Position numbers and translations under genes: made by a program
Origin: Synechococcus sp. PCC 7335
GTDB taxonomy: Bacteria; Cyanobacteriota; Cyanobacteriia; Phormidesmidales; Phormidesmidaceae
Assembly: GCF_000155595.1 (NCBI RefSeq)
Contig: NZ_DS989905.1
Span: forward strand, 509,040 to 573,039
Length of the DNA: 64,000 bases
Direction: 5' to 3'
Notes under the pieces: model-generated
What the model saw: only the letters and a program-made list of their open reading frames with translations
What the model was told of the DNA's origin: nothing
The model's database searches: none
Part shown: positions 18,203 through 28,385 of the stretch, piece by piece
Position numbering within the stretch: the stretch's first letter is position 1
Layout: each line of letters starts with the position of its first letter

Positions 18203-20788
18203 TTACTCCAAGAGAGCAGGTAGAGGAGGTAGTTCCACTGGGGAGACTTGACCAGGTTTAGAGGTGACGGGTGGTCCTTGAACAGAGCTTTCAGGATTGC
18301 CTTCTCCATTCGACTCACCATTGCTCCCAGCTGCTCCAGCTGATTGTTCACTGTTGCCCGTATTAGCCACGATCTCTGGTGGTTTTTCGGGTGTAGGATC
18401 GTAGGGGGTAATGCTCAGGGATCTTGTCTGCATTTCCCCTACTGAATTGGTCACCTGTAATGTGAGGAAAACTTCTCCCGAGTCAAACCTGAGTGGAATG
18501 GATAACGAACCTTTTGGTTTTACATGGCCTGGAGCCGGTAGGAGCATTACCTGAGTACCTGGATTATCTTTCACCTCCCACTCCAAGCTCACCTCTCGTG
18601 AAGGCTCATTATCAACGGCTACGAAAAATTTACCTGAATATTCGGGTGACTCAGAAGTGGAAGAGATGAGTTGTGCCCCCTCGTACTTAAGCGATAGTAT
18701 TTCGGGTGGACGAGGATGCACTTCTATTGGATCGCTCGTGGCTATAATGGATTGCTCTAGAGATTGTTCCCGAGGAGTAACAATCACATCAATCGTATAA
18801 GTGCCTGCTTGGCGCAGTCCTGTTGGGACCTTAGAACACTCTAAAATCTGCTCTTTATCAATACTGCAATCTGCTGTAGAGCCCAACTTTTCGGGAATTA
18901 TCTCCTCTAACTTATTCGGATCCTCGGGAACTTCTTTAAATTCATATTTTGCAGACCTAGCTACAATAGCCTGCTCAGCATCTCGCACAACGAGTTGAAT
19001 AGCACTAAGTTGCTCAGGATGGCTGATGCTCCAGTTGAGGCAAACCTCATGATTATTTTGGGGTTCGGTTTCTGGTGGTGATGAACAGAGATTGTCGTGG
19101 CCTGAGGGAGCCTCGGATGACTCTAAATAAGATGTCTCAGAAAAGGCTAGTTCTAAAATGCTGGGTAACGGTCTTGGAGGGATTGGTGCAATTGAAATAA
19201 GGGAGGTCTCGGCCTGAGTCGGAATCGCATTACGCCCAGGCTTAGGAATAACCTTGAGAATAAACTGATACTCCCCGGCTCGTTTGGCATCTGTGCGAAC
19301 GTTGCGACAGGTGAGATGCTGCCGCCGCTCGATACAAACAGGTTCGAGTTCTGGCGGTAATTCTTCTTTGCTAAGATCAAATGTCAAGGGGCCACTTAAT
19401 CGGGCACCCTCCACTGACTGCCCAATAATTTCGAGCTGTTGAATGCGACGGGGATTGCTAATTTTAAAGCCAACAAAAACGGTATCGCCTTGACTGGCCT
19501 CATAGGCCGGACTTTCGGGTGCGAAGCGTAAAACGGTGGCAGGAGGTCTGGGAAAAAGAAACAACCACCAGGCCAGCCAGAGTAAACCTAGGAAAGACCC
19601 TACGAATAACCATATAAAGGGCAAAATTTGCCACCAGGGACGAGCCTCCCACGTGAGCAGTCCCTGCATCGGATTCTCTGGCAATGGATTTTTAACGGGG
19701 TCCGTTGCCACCACCTCAAACTGAATCAACCGCCCGCCACCAAACAAAGGTCGTTGCCATGGATGTTTGGGTTGCACAGTGACTTCACTGATCAATGTTT
19801 GTTGGGGTGCTAACGTTAATGAGTCAGGTCGAATCTCATAATTGCAGAGATCGCTCCCTTCTAGGCCCACAATTTGGAGGTCTAATGTTCTGTTGGTATT
19901 ACCTTGATTACTGGCCTGAATACTGTAGATCCCTGGTTGGGATTGAATGCGGCTAACAAGGGTGCGAAATCGCATTGTGATTTGATAAACCGGCTGAATA
20001 TGGATGTAAAGAACATCCAGTAACTTGAGGTCAGGATTACTTTTAGAATTGAGCTGGAGTGAGACCAGCATAGTTTGCGACAGGGCATCGAGAGGTGGGG
20101 TCAGGGTCAATAAAATGACACCTTCCATATCTGGATTGAGCTCTAATTCTGTTTCCACGATCGCTAATCCAGGCGCTCGAAATCCTTGGGGATAGGTGAT
20201 CGTGACCCACTCCTCTGGCAAATCCGTGCAATCTAGACAAAAGCTATCGACTCGGTCAGATCGATTATAAACATAGACTTGAAATTGAAGTGGATTACCG
20301 GGTAGGGTTTTAATCGGTTTGGTGTGGGTTGTGACCGGTTCTACCGCAAAAGTGGGATCATTTTCCCGTAATACGGCCTGGGGTGGTGGTAACACCTTTA
20401 AGATGTGCTCAGATCGCTGAGGGATACTATCAGGATAGTGATTGGGAGAATCCACAACCAACCAATAGTGATAGGTTCCTGGAAGTGCGGTCACTGGAAT
20501 GTCAAAGCGAAAAGTGACATCTTCTCCTTGGTCTGGATCTAAGGCAAGGTGGGTTTGAGTGGCTTCACTCCAGGGTTGGATGGCAACGGGCAACTCATCG
20601 AGAAAGATATCGATAACAGCACCTTTATCGCCTTTATTCTTAACAGTGATGCTGAGTTCTAGAGAGTCCCCTGGGAAGACTTGCTCCTGTCCTGATGATG
20701 AGATCATGACACCAATGGGATCAGTTGCCAAGCCATGGTTAAGGGAAACTTGGGGTAATGCTTCCATTGGCACAGAATAGCGAGTCAT
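18203..20788 (-). CDS. Membrane-anchored protein with repeated Ig-like (CARDB/COG1470-type) beta domains
   Basis: An 861-residue protein. The N-terminal 380 residues contain two or three beta-sandwich modules (QVFPGDSLELSITVKNKGDK and later copies with the LxPGxxxxxxVxVxN pattern). A single membrane span lies at about 387-412 (ILPFIWLFVGSFLGLLWLAW). More Ig-like segments and a Pro/Ser/Gly-rich tail follow. It has no enzyme motif. The same beta module occurs in the next two upstream structural genes, which suggests a common scaffold around the injection-system baseplate. My inference is that this protein helps fix the machine to a membrane. Confidence 0.75.
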   Translation of the reverse strand: MTRYSVPMEALPQVSLNHGLATDPIGVMISSSGQEQVFPGDSLELSITVKNKGDKGAVIDIFLDELPVAIQPWSEATQTHLALDPDQGEDVTFRFDIPVTALPGTYHYWLVVDSPNHYPDSIPQRSEHILKVLPPPQAVLRENDPTFAVEPVTTHTKPIKTLPGNPLQFQVYVYNRSDRVDSFCLDCTDLPEEWVTITYPQGFRAPGLAIVETELELNPDMEGVILLTLTPPLDALSQTMLVSLQLNSKSNPDLKLLDVLYIHIQPVYQITMRFRTLVSRIQSQPGIYSIQASNQGNTNRTLDLQIVGLEGSDLCNYEIRPDSLTLAPQQTLISEVTVQPKHPWQRPLFGGGRLIQFEVVATDPVKNPLPENPMQGLLTWEARPWWQILPFIWLFVGSFLGLLWLAWWLFLFPRPPATVLRFAPESPAYEASQGDTVFVGFKISNPRRIQQLEIIGQSVEGARLSGPLTFDLSKEELPPELEPVCIERRQHLTCRNVRTDAKRAGEYQFILKVIPKPGRNAIPTQAETSLISIAPIPPRPLPSILELAFSETSYLESSEAPSGHDNLCSSPPETEPQNNHEVCLNWSISHPEQLSAIQLVVRDAEQAIVARSAKYEFKEVPEDPNKLEEIIPEKLGSTADCSIDKEQILECSKVPTGLRQAGTYTIDVIVTPREQSLEQSIIATSDPIEVHPRPPEILSLKYEGAQLISSTSESPEYSGKFFVAVDNEPSREVSLEWEVKDNPGTQVMLLPAPGHVKPKGSLSIPLRFDSGEVFLTLQVTNSVGEMQTRSLSITPYDPTPEKPPEIVANTGNSEQSAGAAGSNGESNGEGNPESSVQGPPVTSKPGQVSPVELPPLPALLE

Positions 20789-20898
20789 GGTGGAAACCAG
20801 GGGTAAGGTAGGCTGTAAAAAAGAACAATGACCAGGAGAGAATTAATCATGACGGCCATTCAACTGACGGCCATTTAACCATCATTTATCGGCATCAT

Positions 20899-23109
20899 TT
20901 ATTGGCAGACTGAGCGGTTGGCCTTGATATGATGGAGTCTGACTTGGTGATTATCGCCGCCACTGACGATGGCTAGTCTATTCTCCTTTTTGGCAATATC
21001 AACAGCGTTGATGGATTTCGAAAATTTAGCGATTTGTTTTTGTTCCATAACTTGACCGGCTCGATTGAGGGACCACAGCATCACCCGACCATCGTCGCCG
21101 CCGCTGACCAAATAACAGCCATCCCTAGTTAAGGCAACCGCGTTAACGGGGCCTCCATGATGTCCATCCGTCCATTGGTCGGTGGATGAACATTTTGTAC
21201 TATCAATACTGTTAGACCAGCATTGGCTGGTATCCCAGAGACTGATACGCCCCTGGTTGTCAGCGACGGCGAGTAGAGCTAACTGAGTGTTGGCGGTATC
21301 CAAACTGGTGATGTAGTCTGTACCGTTGCCTGTAGGGTAGGGGATAGACTGTTCCTGCTTGGTCTCGGTATTCCATAATTTGAGCTGATTACGTTGCCCG
21401 CCAACGGCTAAAACTGTCGTGACATTACCAGTCCCGTTATCTCCTTGCTCGCTAGGGGCGGGCCAAATAGCAACCATTGTCTGAATCGCGAAGTTAAACT
21501 GTTTTTCGGATGGGGGCGGCGGTTGGCCAGCGCTCCCTGGAACTTGCAGTTGCCAATGGAGCACCAATCCACTGCCATGGGCACTAAACAAACTACGGGA
21601 ATCTTGGCTAAATTGCAGATCAAAAACACGATCGTCTTTTCTAAAGGTGAGGGTGGGCAAAGGTTTCTCCAAGAGAAGATCCCAGAGCTGGATTTCACCA
21701 TTTTCTAAGCCGGCCGCCAGCATATTATTGTTGTGGGGACGGTAGCGAACCACCCGCACCGCCTTATTGATGGTTTTCTGATCGATCTTTCTCAGACGAC
21801 GAGATACCTGCCAACGGCTGATGGTATTGTCATTGGCGCCGCTAATTACCCTACTGGCTTGACCATCAAATTGGATGCTATTAACGGGCCTTCGGTGGTT
21901 CGTCCAATGATTTACGATGAGCCCTAAGCCCACGCTCAGGCAGAACAGGGCCAAACACTGAAGCCAAAACGGAATTCTGGGTGAGACCACCAGCTCAATC
22001 CGCTGTTCTGAGGGTTCTAGGCGGGTTTTCTGCAATTGAGAACGCAGCTGAAACTGTTGTCGCCGTCGCCACCCCCACCAGGGAGGCTTAGGCATTACCG
22101 CCACCGCCATCGTGGAAATATCTCCTGGTTGCAAATTAACCTGAGAGGGGCTGATATGTAAGCAATGGCGGGTGGTGCGAGCAGGGGTAGGGGCGTCTCT
22201 TTGTAAAATTGCCCATAGTTGCTTATACCAGGGCACATCAATGCGGTTTAACACGACTCTTGCAGACTGTGCCACGTTGCTAGCATTGTTGAAGGTCAGC
22301 GTATAGTGGGTGGTTTCTCTATTATCAGAAGCGTGTTCATCATAGGTTTGTTCATCAAAAGCTTGTTCATAGGCGTCATCACCTTCCAGATCAGCCGCTG
22401 CCAGGTCACAGTTAAACAACAGAGCCCCCACTGGCAATACCTCTAGCGTTGCTGCCTGCCTCACGGGCTGGGTTTGAATTTGGCTGACCTCAACTTGAAA
22501 GGAATGTACTTGGCTGCACGCTTCACTCAAGGACGGCAGTTGACAGATAAATAACACCTCAGAGTGTCCCCGAGGTGGCAGCGACAATCGGTGTTTATGG
22601 CCATCAATCAGCCAAGCCTCTGGTAATCCCTTGATCTCAACCTGAATATTGGCCGTATTGCGCTGATAGTTTTGAATCAGCAGGGGAATTTCTATAAGGT
22701 CTCCTGGTTTCCCTTGAAAGTGAGTGGTAGCCATCGAGATTTGTGGAGCCACCCCCCCCGAACCCTTGACTACCAGGTTCATAATCTGTCGATCTTTTTC
22801 GCCTATCTCCAAACAAGTGACATTGACATTAAGGTTCATTTTTCCGGTAAAGTCACCCGCAACCGGTGGCAAAGCCAGAAGATTAACGACAAAGTTTGCC
22901 TGATCTCCCGCCGGAATTTTGGCAGAGATATCTGGAGTGAGGTGATACCAATCCTGACTAGCGTCACGGGCGATGCCAGGGGCAGATAACTCTAGGATAA
23001 AGGTGGCAAAGCGATCGCTAAGATTATTGACCACCACTTCAAACTGATCGCGACCGGTGCCGACCTGAAGAGACTGGGTAGATAACTGAGTCAAAATCTG
23101 TTTAGCCAT
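20899..23109 (-). CDS. Ig-like beta domains, one membrane span and a WD40 propeller
   Basis: A 736-residue protein in three parts: N-terminal beta-sandwich modules (about 1-375, with the FEVVVNNLSDR pattern), a membrane span at about 378-398 (LQCLALFCLSVGLGLIVNHW), and a C-terminal WD40 beta-propeller (about 405-736). The propeller repeats include VNSIQFDGQASRVISGANDN and VNAVALTRDGCYLVSGGDDG ending in W-S/Q. Propellers bind proteins. Having one on the other side of the membrane from a baseplate-type module gives a bridge-like architecture. It lies in the leftward operon with baseplate genes. Confidence 0.8.
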   Translation of the reverse strand: MAKQILTQLSTQSLQVGTGRDQFEVVVNNLSDRFATFILELSAPGIARDASQDWYHLTPDISAKIPAGDQANFVVNLLALPPVAGDFTGKMNLNVNVTCLEIGEKDRQIMNLVVKGSGGVAPQISMATTHFQGKPGDLIEIPLLIQNYQRNTANIQVEIKGLPEAWLIDGHKHRLSLPPRGHSEVLFICQLPSLSEACSQVHSFQVEVSQIQTQPVRQAATLEVLPVGALLFNCDLAAADLEGDDAYEQAFDEQTYDEHASDNRETTHYTLTFNNASNVAQSARVVLNRIDVPWYKQLWAILQRDAPTPARTTRHCLHISPSQVNLQPGDISTMAVAVMPKPPWWGWRRRQQFQLRSQLQKTRLEPSEQRIELVVSPRIPFWLQCLALFCLSVGLGLIVNHWTNHRRPVNSIQFDGQASRVISGANDNTISRWQVSRRLRKIDQKTINKAVRVVRYRPHNNNMLAAGLENGEIQLWDLLLEKPLPTLTFRKDDRVFDLQFSQDSRSLFSAHGSGLVLHWQLQVPGSAGQPPPPSEKQFNFAIQTMVAIWPAPSEQGDNGTGNVTTVLAVGGQRNQLKLWNTETKQEQSIPYPTGNGTDYITSLDTANTQLALLAVADNQGRISLWDTSQCWSNSIDSTKCSSTDQWTDGHHGGPVNAVALTRDGCYLVSGGDDGRVMLWSLNRAGQVMEQKQIAKFSKSINAVDIAKKENRLAIVSGGDNHQVRLHHIKANRSVCQ

Positions 23110-23191
23110 TGACTAAATCATGTTGGATAGGACTGTTAAATGGTCTTGCTAAATTAGGTTAGGGTTGATGTCTTGATTCATTAAGCTAGTG

Positions 23192-24472
23192 TCAGGACAT
23201 CAACCACTGGTGTAGCTGATGATGGCGAGTGGCAAACGTGAGAAGATTAATGCCCAATTCCTGGGCCGCGCGAATCTCCTCACGGTCAAGAGATAGCTCA
23301 TCGTTTGCACCCCAGGCCTGAAGTAATGGACCCACTAACAACAGCACACCTCCCCAGCGATAAATCCCAATGGGGCGCTGCTGTATCGTGGGCCAGTGAC
23401 TAAAGCGAAAAGGATGGGCTCGCCCCAGAGAAAATGCGCCCTCGCGGACCCTATCCTCAGCTGTCAGCGACATCGTACTCTGCAATTCTGAGAGTCCCTC
23501 GGTGTCCAAAAAGGTGTGTATTGGGGCCGCGAGCCTGACGATCGCATCAATAATACAGGCTTGGGTTTCACGTAATTCCACCTGAGCTTTTTCCCGCAAT
23601 GCTTGCCCTCCCCGTGGAGGGTTAGCGGCCATGGCCTGTTGAAGTTCTAACTCAGCTTGATATAGCCCCAATAACGTCTCCACATCGGCATGAATCAGCA
23701 GGACACTCCCCTGCTGTAGATATTGGGCTACTTGATGTTGGGTGGCACGGTCCAAATGACAAAAATCATCGTAGGACACCGTGTTGAGGTCTCCTTCTAG
23801 GAAGGCGTCTACCAGAGTGCCCTGAAGGCTAGGATACAGTCCGGGCAAGGCCTCGAATAGAGCCTGAAACTGGACTCCATAGGTCGGAGAAAATTCTAAC
23901 GTTGCCACACGGCAGTGTAAGGAGGACCGGCCCTGTACCGGTTGACGATATCGTAAATCGAGCTGATTGACCCCAGGTGAAAAAACATTGTTTGGGGCAT
24001 TGAGGGCTGTTATCCCTGGGCCTAACCGCACCCGACACAGCTCCACTTCATCGGCTTCGGCAGGGACATCTTTTTCAATGATTTGGAAAGCACCTTGCAC
24101 AATTTCCGTGTCTGTTTGGGAGGTCTGCTCAGAGTGCTTAAGCACAATATAAATCGTGGCTTCTTCAGAGAGTTGGGCCGAGAGATAACAACTCTCGGGC
24201 TGGGAGACCACAATGGGGTTCCCCTGACCATCAATCGCTAATCCCGGTTGAATTGTCAGCCAGCGGTGATATCGATACCGACTGGGCGCCGCATCAGGAA
24301 TGGCAGCAACACAAATACCTAGGCCATCTACAATGCCACCCCGGTGGAGCGATTGATAGTGAATGGACTGGCGATTTTGGTGATAGCTATGGGCAATTTG
24401 CCAATGGTTTGCCGTAATCAGCAAGCCGTCGTTGACATCTAAACGTTGCAGGGGTTGCAGAGACATGGGCAT
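23192..24472 (-). CDS. Injection-system baseplate-region protein of unknown function
   Basis: The ATG at 24470-24472 is preferred (MPMSLQPLQRLDVNDGLLIT); an upstream TTG would add eight residues, and the second ATG at 24464-24466 is also possible. The product has about 426 residues. The N-terminal stretch LDVNDGLLITANHWQIAHSY, followed by LTIQPGLAIDGQGNPIVVSQ, resembles the beta-rich start of proteins encoded beside tail-protein-I genes in contractile injection loci. A long helical segment follows. No catalytic motif is seen. Its place between the tail-I gene and the WD40 gene suggests a baseplate or anchor component. Confidence 0.7.
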   Translation of the reverse strand: MPMSLQPLQRLDVNDGLLITANHWQIAHSYHQNRQSIHYQSLHRGGIVDGLGICVAAIPDAAPSRYRYHRWLTIQPGLAIDGQGNPIVVSQPESCYLSAQLSEEATIYIVLKHSEQTSQTDTEIVQGAFQIIEKDVPAEADEVELCRVRLGPGITALNAPNNVFSPGVNQLDLRYRQPVQGRSSLHCRVATLEFSPTYGVQFQALFEALPGLYPSLQGTLVDAFLEGDLNTVSYDDFCHLDRATQHQVAQYLQQGSVLLIHADVETLLGLYQAELELQQAMAANPPRGGQALREKAQVELRETQACIIDAIVRLAAPIHTFLDTEGLSELQSTMSLTAEDRVREGAFSLGRAHPFRFSHWPTIQQRPIGIYRWGGVLLLVGPLLQAWGANDELSLDREEIRAAQELGINLLTFATRHHQLHQWLMS

Positions 24473-24525
24473 CGGGAAGGGTAAGAAGGACCGCAAAAAG
24501 AGAATTGATGTTCACAGTCATTCTT

Positions 24526-25599
24526 TTAACTAGTATCTGAGCCAGTATCTGGGCTAGTGCCTGGAGGCGTTTCGATAAAGAGGTCGTAGCTACAAAATGC
24601 GGAGGTTTCTTGATCGATAATGGTCCGAATCAAGGCTTCATCGAGGGGGTAATTGGCAGGGGGCCGCAATTGAACAGAAAAGTGACAAGGACGAGTGCCA
24701 CCCAGCAGGGTAGAGGCACCCAGTACGGTTTGGCCCAGCACATGTCCAGGACTAAAGTTTTCGTGGATGCCAATGGATTTTTGCGCCTCAACGGGCAAAT
24801 GATCATCTAGGGGCAGTCCGCTGGCCAAATGCAAATAAAATCTCAACCCTCGTCGGGTACCACGCCAACGGTAAATCTCCATGGCGTAGCGAATGAGGGT
24901 GCGTTGTTGCTCCAAACTAAGGGGCCCTTCAAATGACCACCCCACCCAATGGGCCAAAAATGGCAGCATGGCTTGGGGTGCGATTAGGGGGTCTAAGTAA
25001 GCCCAGAGGTGGTCGAGAATATCTACGGTGGGTTCAAAGGTGGTCTCAAAAATTTTGAGAAATCGGCCCACGATGTCAATGCGACGATAAATGTCGGGTA
25101 AAAAGTCCAGGTATAAACTGGGCGGGCGCACTAACAGGTTAAACGGGTTGATGTGAGTTTCGCTATCACCCCGTGGCGCAGTCGCGATTATTTTGAGTTG
25201 TCCTTTGTAATCCAGCTGTAGGGGTAGTTGTTCTGGCGACAGCGGACGTTCAAAAAAATTAGACGAGATCGCAAAGTACAGCACAACCTCCATTTGGTGG
25301 CGTGTGGGCAATGTGGAGCCCTCTGTCCGTAGCCGCCACCAGTCTCGGGGCATCTCCCCAGACACGGCGAATTGGAGTTGGAGCGGATGGTCCCCTTGAT
25401 TTTTGATCCGGACAACTAACTCACTCGCTTCTCCAGGATGCAGACTTAGGCGCGTGGACAAGGCGGGGGGCTGAATTGCTGTTATTGGGGATAGCCTATC
25501 CGAGGGGGAAAAGGTAATTGCTGAGCCAGAGGCAGGTGCTGGCTCTTGTAAAGGCACCAGTTCAATAGCGACCATCTGTCCGGCTCGGAGTTGTGCCAT
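24526..25599 (-). CDS. Tail protein I-like baseplate component with Ig-like N-terminus
   Basis: The protein has 357 residues. Residues from about 45 to 165 form an Ig-like module (LSLHPGEASELVVRIKNQGD). The rest matches phage tail protein I / Afp12-type baseplate proteins: YLDFLPDIYRRIDIVGRFLK, the Trp-rich FLAHWVGWSFEGPLSLEQQR and YRWRGTRRGLRFYLHLASG. These proteins form the baseplate wedge with the J-type protein, whose gene ends only 11 bases upstream. AGGGGAG precedes the ATG at 25597-25599. The Ig-like extension is unusual for phage tail protein I and is shared with two downstream genes. Confidence 0.85.
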   Translation of the reverse strand: MAQLRAGQMVAIELVPLQEPAPASGSAITFSPSDRLSPITAIQPPALSTRLSLHPGEASELVVRIKNQGDHPLQLQFAVSGEMPRDWWRLRTEGSTLPTRHQMEVVLYFAISSNFFERPLSPEQLPLQLDYKGQLKIIATAPRGDSETHINPFNLLVRPPSLYLDFLPDIYRRIDIVGRFLKIFETTFEPTVDILDHLWAYLDPLIAPQAMLPFLAHWVGWSFEGPLSLEQQRTLIRYAMEIYRWRGTRRGLRFYLHLASGLPLDDHLPVEAQKSIGIHENFSPGHVLGQTVLGASTLLGGTRPCHFSVQLRPPANYPLDEALIRTIIDQETSAFCSYDLFIETPPGTSPDTGSDTS

Positions 25600-25610
25600 G
25601 GTGCTCTCCC

Positions 25611-27836
25611 CTAACCGATTAAATTAACAGTATGGCCCGAGCGCAATTGGGCATCGGCCCAAGAGCACACTAAGCCTAGGGGGGCCGGTGTCACCACATT
25701 AGCCGGGGCTAGTCGTCTCACCCATTCTGTTCCCTGCTGCCGTATTTCATACAGCATCACCGTGCCCAAATACCGAACACCGGCCATGCTTTGCAATAGG
25801 GTAATGATGTCAGAGGGATATACGGGGGTGCCAAAGGGCCAGCCACGGCCATCGGCACCCCCCGTCAAGGGGTTTAAAAACCGATATAGGGCAACCTGAA
25901 GATCTTGTTGGATGGCTTGTTTGGCTTCTGGCGAACCATAGCTCGGATCAATCGCCACCTCCGTGGTGACACTCACCCCCACATAGCTGGGAGAGGCGAG
26001 CTTGACCTGTAGACCCAGGGGTCGCCGTTCATCCAAATATTGGAGCACGGGCTGGCTGAGTTGAGGGGTAAGGCTCAGGGCCTGGGGTGAAATACCCAAT
26101 CCGGCTTCAATGTCACCAAGATTGTTTTTGGGTACCACCATTACGGTGATGACCCCTGGCTGAGTGTTGAGCTGACGGGGACAAAGGCTACGGGCAACAG
26201 TACCTGCGCCCGCTTCTATCGTCAGGGTTTCAAAATCTTCAGGCGTGACCGCGCGATCGCGAGTGCGCAACAACTTGGGGACTCTCAATACTGCCAAGTC
26301 TAGGGACTCAGCATCGGCTCCTAGGTCAGCTGCTTGATGATTGGTCACGGAGGCCACATAGGGAACCGCCGACTTAATCACCCGCAACGTTTGGGATTGA
26401 ACATTTCCCTGTTGGCCACCACCAGTACGATAGGCTCGCATGGTCAGTATCGCGCCCTGTGGTGGCACCGCACCATATTGCCGTTCTAATAGTTGGGGAG
26501 CCATGGGAAGAACAGCGGTTTCACCGGTAGGAAAACGGCTGTTTGGGTAACGGCCATTTGGGTAAGAGTGTTGGCGAGATTGTTGCTCAAAACGCAAGCG
26601 AGTGGCTGTTCTGAGTTGGGACGGTTCTCGAATTAGAGGACCCAACTGGATCAGCCCCGTCAGAGAATCCAGCGTGTAATGGAGATCTTCTGCCCCTGAG
26701 TCGGCAAAATCATTGACCTCTTGCCACACTTGCTGATGGCCATCGGGCAGCATGACCACTAAGGTTTCAGATGCTTGTCGCGGCAAGATGGGCGTACTGT
26801 GCAATTGGAAGGTCTGGCCTGCCTGACCGTTACTCTCTCCTAGCAATTCATTGTGAATGGTGGAACATTGGCGAGCGGCCACCGTTCCCCCTAGAGAGCG
26901 AGCCGCCACACTGAGCAACCGAGGGGAACGAGTATACGGTGCCCCCAGCGTTGTCTCTGTACACACACACCGAACCCAGCGGCCTCGATAGCTGGCAAAT
27001 TCGGTGATGGGAAAGCGGGGGGGCAAATGTAAAACAACCTCCCCCTGCTGAATATCGCTGTTACTGCCAGAATCATAAAAACTAAACCCGTGGGTGTCAT
27101 CATCACTTTCTTGCATCAGCACATCCGATACCCAGGTTTGACCATTCCAGGCCTCCCATCGCCTGGGGGGCGCTTCTGGTCGAATGCCGGTGGGGGTGGC
27201 CGTTTCACCGGCGAAATGTAGCGCAATCACATTCCCTTCTAACGATTGTTCTGGATCGAGCACCAGATAAAAACAATTACCAGGCTGAGGCGTGGCCTCA
27301 AAGATCTCCTGTTCTGCACCGGTCCATTGCCCATCAGGGCGACGAGTCCACCGCACAGACAATCGATCACGCAGGGCACCAGGCTGATGCTCTGTCGTCT
27401 CTGCTGTCAGCAGATGAATAATATGAGGAATCCCAATGGTAAGGGCTTGGTCCGTACTAAACACAATCGCCTCTTCTGTTTCGGTGCGTTCAGTGGCGAC
27501 TTCTACCGCAGCAGGAATGGTGTAGGGGTCGGGCAAACTGGCCGATAGATAAAAGGTCAGGGCGGTGTGGGCCGGAGCCGGTGGCTGTAACCGGATACCA
27601 AGCAGCTCTAAAAATGCCACATAATTACGACGCGGCACTTGGTTAAACCGCATCATCATTTGATCGGTGAGCCAGCCGAACAATTCCACCAGGGTGATGC
27701 CAGGATCGCTGGGGTTATGGTTGGTCCATTCAGGACAATACCGGGGAATGCGCAACAAACATTCTTCGACCAAATCTTTAAACTGACGGTCGTCTAAATT
27801 AGAGTTTGGAAGCCTAGACAAAAAGTCAAATTCCAT
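25611..27836 (-). CDS. Baseplate J-like protein (Afp11 type)
   Basis: A 741-residue protein with the start typical of eCIS and phage baseplate assembly proteins: FKDLVEECLLRIPRYCPEWT, then NPSDPGITLVELFGWLTDQM. Further on it has the J-type core (RTRDRAVTPEDFETLTIEAG and DERRPLGLQVKLASPSYVGV). The length fits the Afp11/gp6-like class, which forms the baseplate ring that triggers sheath contraction. It is translated in the same direction as, and just downstream of, the gp25-like gene. Confidence 0.92.
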   Translation of the reverse strand: MEFDFLSRLPNSNLDDRQFKDLVEECLLRIPRYCPEWTNHNPSDPGITLVELFGWLTDQMMMRFNQVPRRNYVAFLELLGIRLQPPAPAHTALTFYLSASLPDPYTIPAAVEVATERTETEEAIVFSTDQALTIGIPHIIHLLTAETTEHQPGALRDRLSVRWTRRPDGQWTGAEQEIFEATPQPGNCFYLVLDPEQSLEGNVIALHFAGETATPTGIRPEAPPRRWEAWNGQTWVSDVLMQESDDDTHGFSFYDSGSNSDIQQGEVVLHLPPRFPITEFASYRGRWVRCVCTETTLGAPYTRSPRLLSVAARSLGGTVAARQCSTIHNELLGESNGQAGQTFQLHSTPILPRQASETLVVMLPDGHQQVWQEVNDFADSGAEDLHYTLDSLTGLIQLGPLIREPSQLRTATRLRFEQQSRQHSYPNGRYPNSRFPTGETAVLPMAPQLLERQYGAVPPQGAILTMRAYRTGGGQQGNVQSQTLRVIKSAVPYVASVTNHQAADLGADAESLDLAVLRVPKLLRTRDRAVTPEDFETLTIEAGAGTVARSLCPRQLNTQPGVITVMVVPKNNLGDIEAGLGISPQALSLTPQLSQPVLQYLDERRPLGLQVKLASPSYVGVSVTTEVAIDPSYGSPEAKQAIQQDLQVALYRFLNPLTGGADGRGWPFGTPVYPSDIITLLQSMAGVRYLGTVMLYEIRQQGTEWVRRLAPANVVTPAPLGLVCSWADAQLRSGHTVNLIG

Positions 27837-27950
27837 GGGTTAGACCCTATTGTGAGGCATTGTATTTGTTCAGCACTAAAAGCTTGTGCAAAACTGAAAT
27901 GTGCAAAATATAAAAGCGTTCAGCAACAAAAGTGGTAGCGAAAAGCGGGC

Positions 27951-28385
27951 TCAAGCAGACGGTGTGAGATAAAACGGATAAACTAAGCTGCGCCGATGGT
28001 GGGTTCCTCGGATACGGTAATTAACCGCAATGCGAAGACTCGCGGCATCCGGCAGAGGGGTTGCGGCGACGGCTTCAACAGTGATGCGAGGCTCCCATTG
28101 TTGCAACGCTTCACGGGCATAAATTTGGGCGAGCAACATTGTTTCATCGTTTAAGGGTGCGAAGACGAGTTCATGTAGCCGCGAGCCGAATTCGGGACGA
28201 TAGACCCGTTCTCCCAACCGTGTGCCTAGGATGATAACAATTGATTCATCAAGATTTCGGTACTTGTTACTTCGCTGGAATCCGCCTTGCACGGTCATTC
28301 GCACAGGAAAACTCCAGCCTTCACCTAATTGCTTGTGTTTTTCCTGAGATTGTTTCTGAGTTGTCGTTAAGGATTGTGGTTGCAC
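27951..28385 (-). CDS. GPW/gp25-family baseplate wedge protein (Afp9 type)
   Basis: A 144-residue protein with the gp25 core: ILGTRLGERVYRPEFGSRLH, the essential EFG motif, ending LAQIYAREALQQWEPRITVE. gp25 proteins join the sheath to the baseplate. The frame starts with GTG at 28383-28385, and an internal ATG at about residue 30 would lose little of the conserved core. It is the first gene of the leftward structural group. Confidence 0.92.
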   Translation of the reverse strand: MQPQSLTTTQKQSQEKHKQLGEGWSFPVRMTVQGGFQRSNKYRNLDESIVIILGTRLGERVYRPEFGSRLHELVFAPLNDETMLLAQIYAREALQQWEPRITVEAVAATPLPDAASLRIAVNYRIRGTHHRRSLVYPFYLTPSA

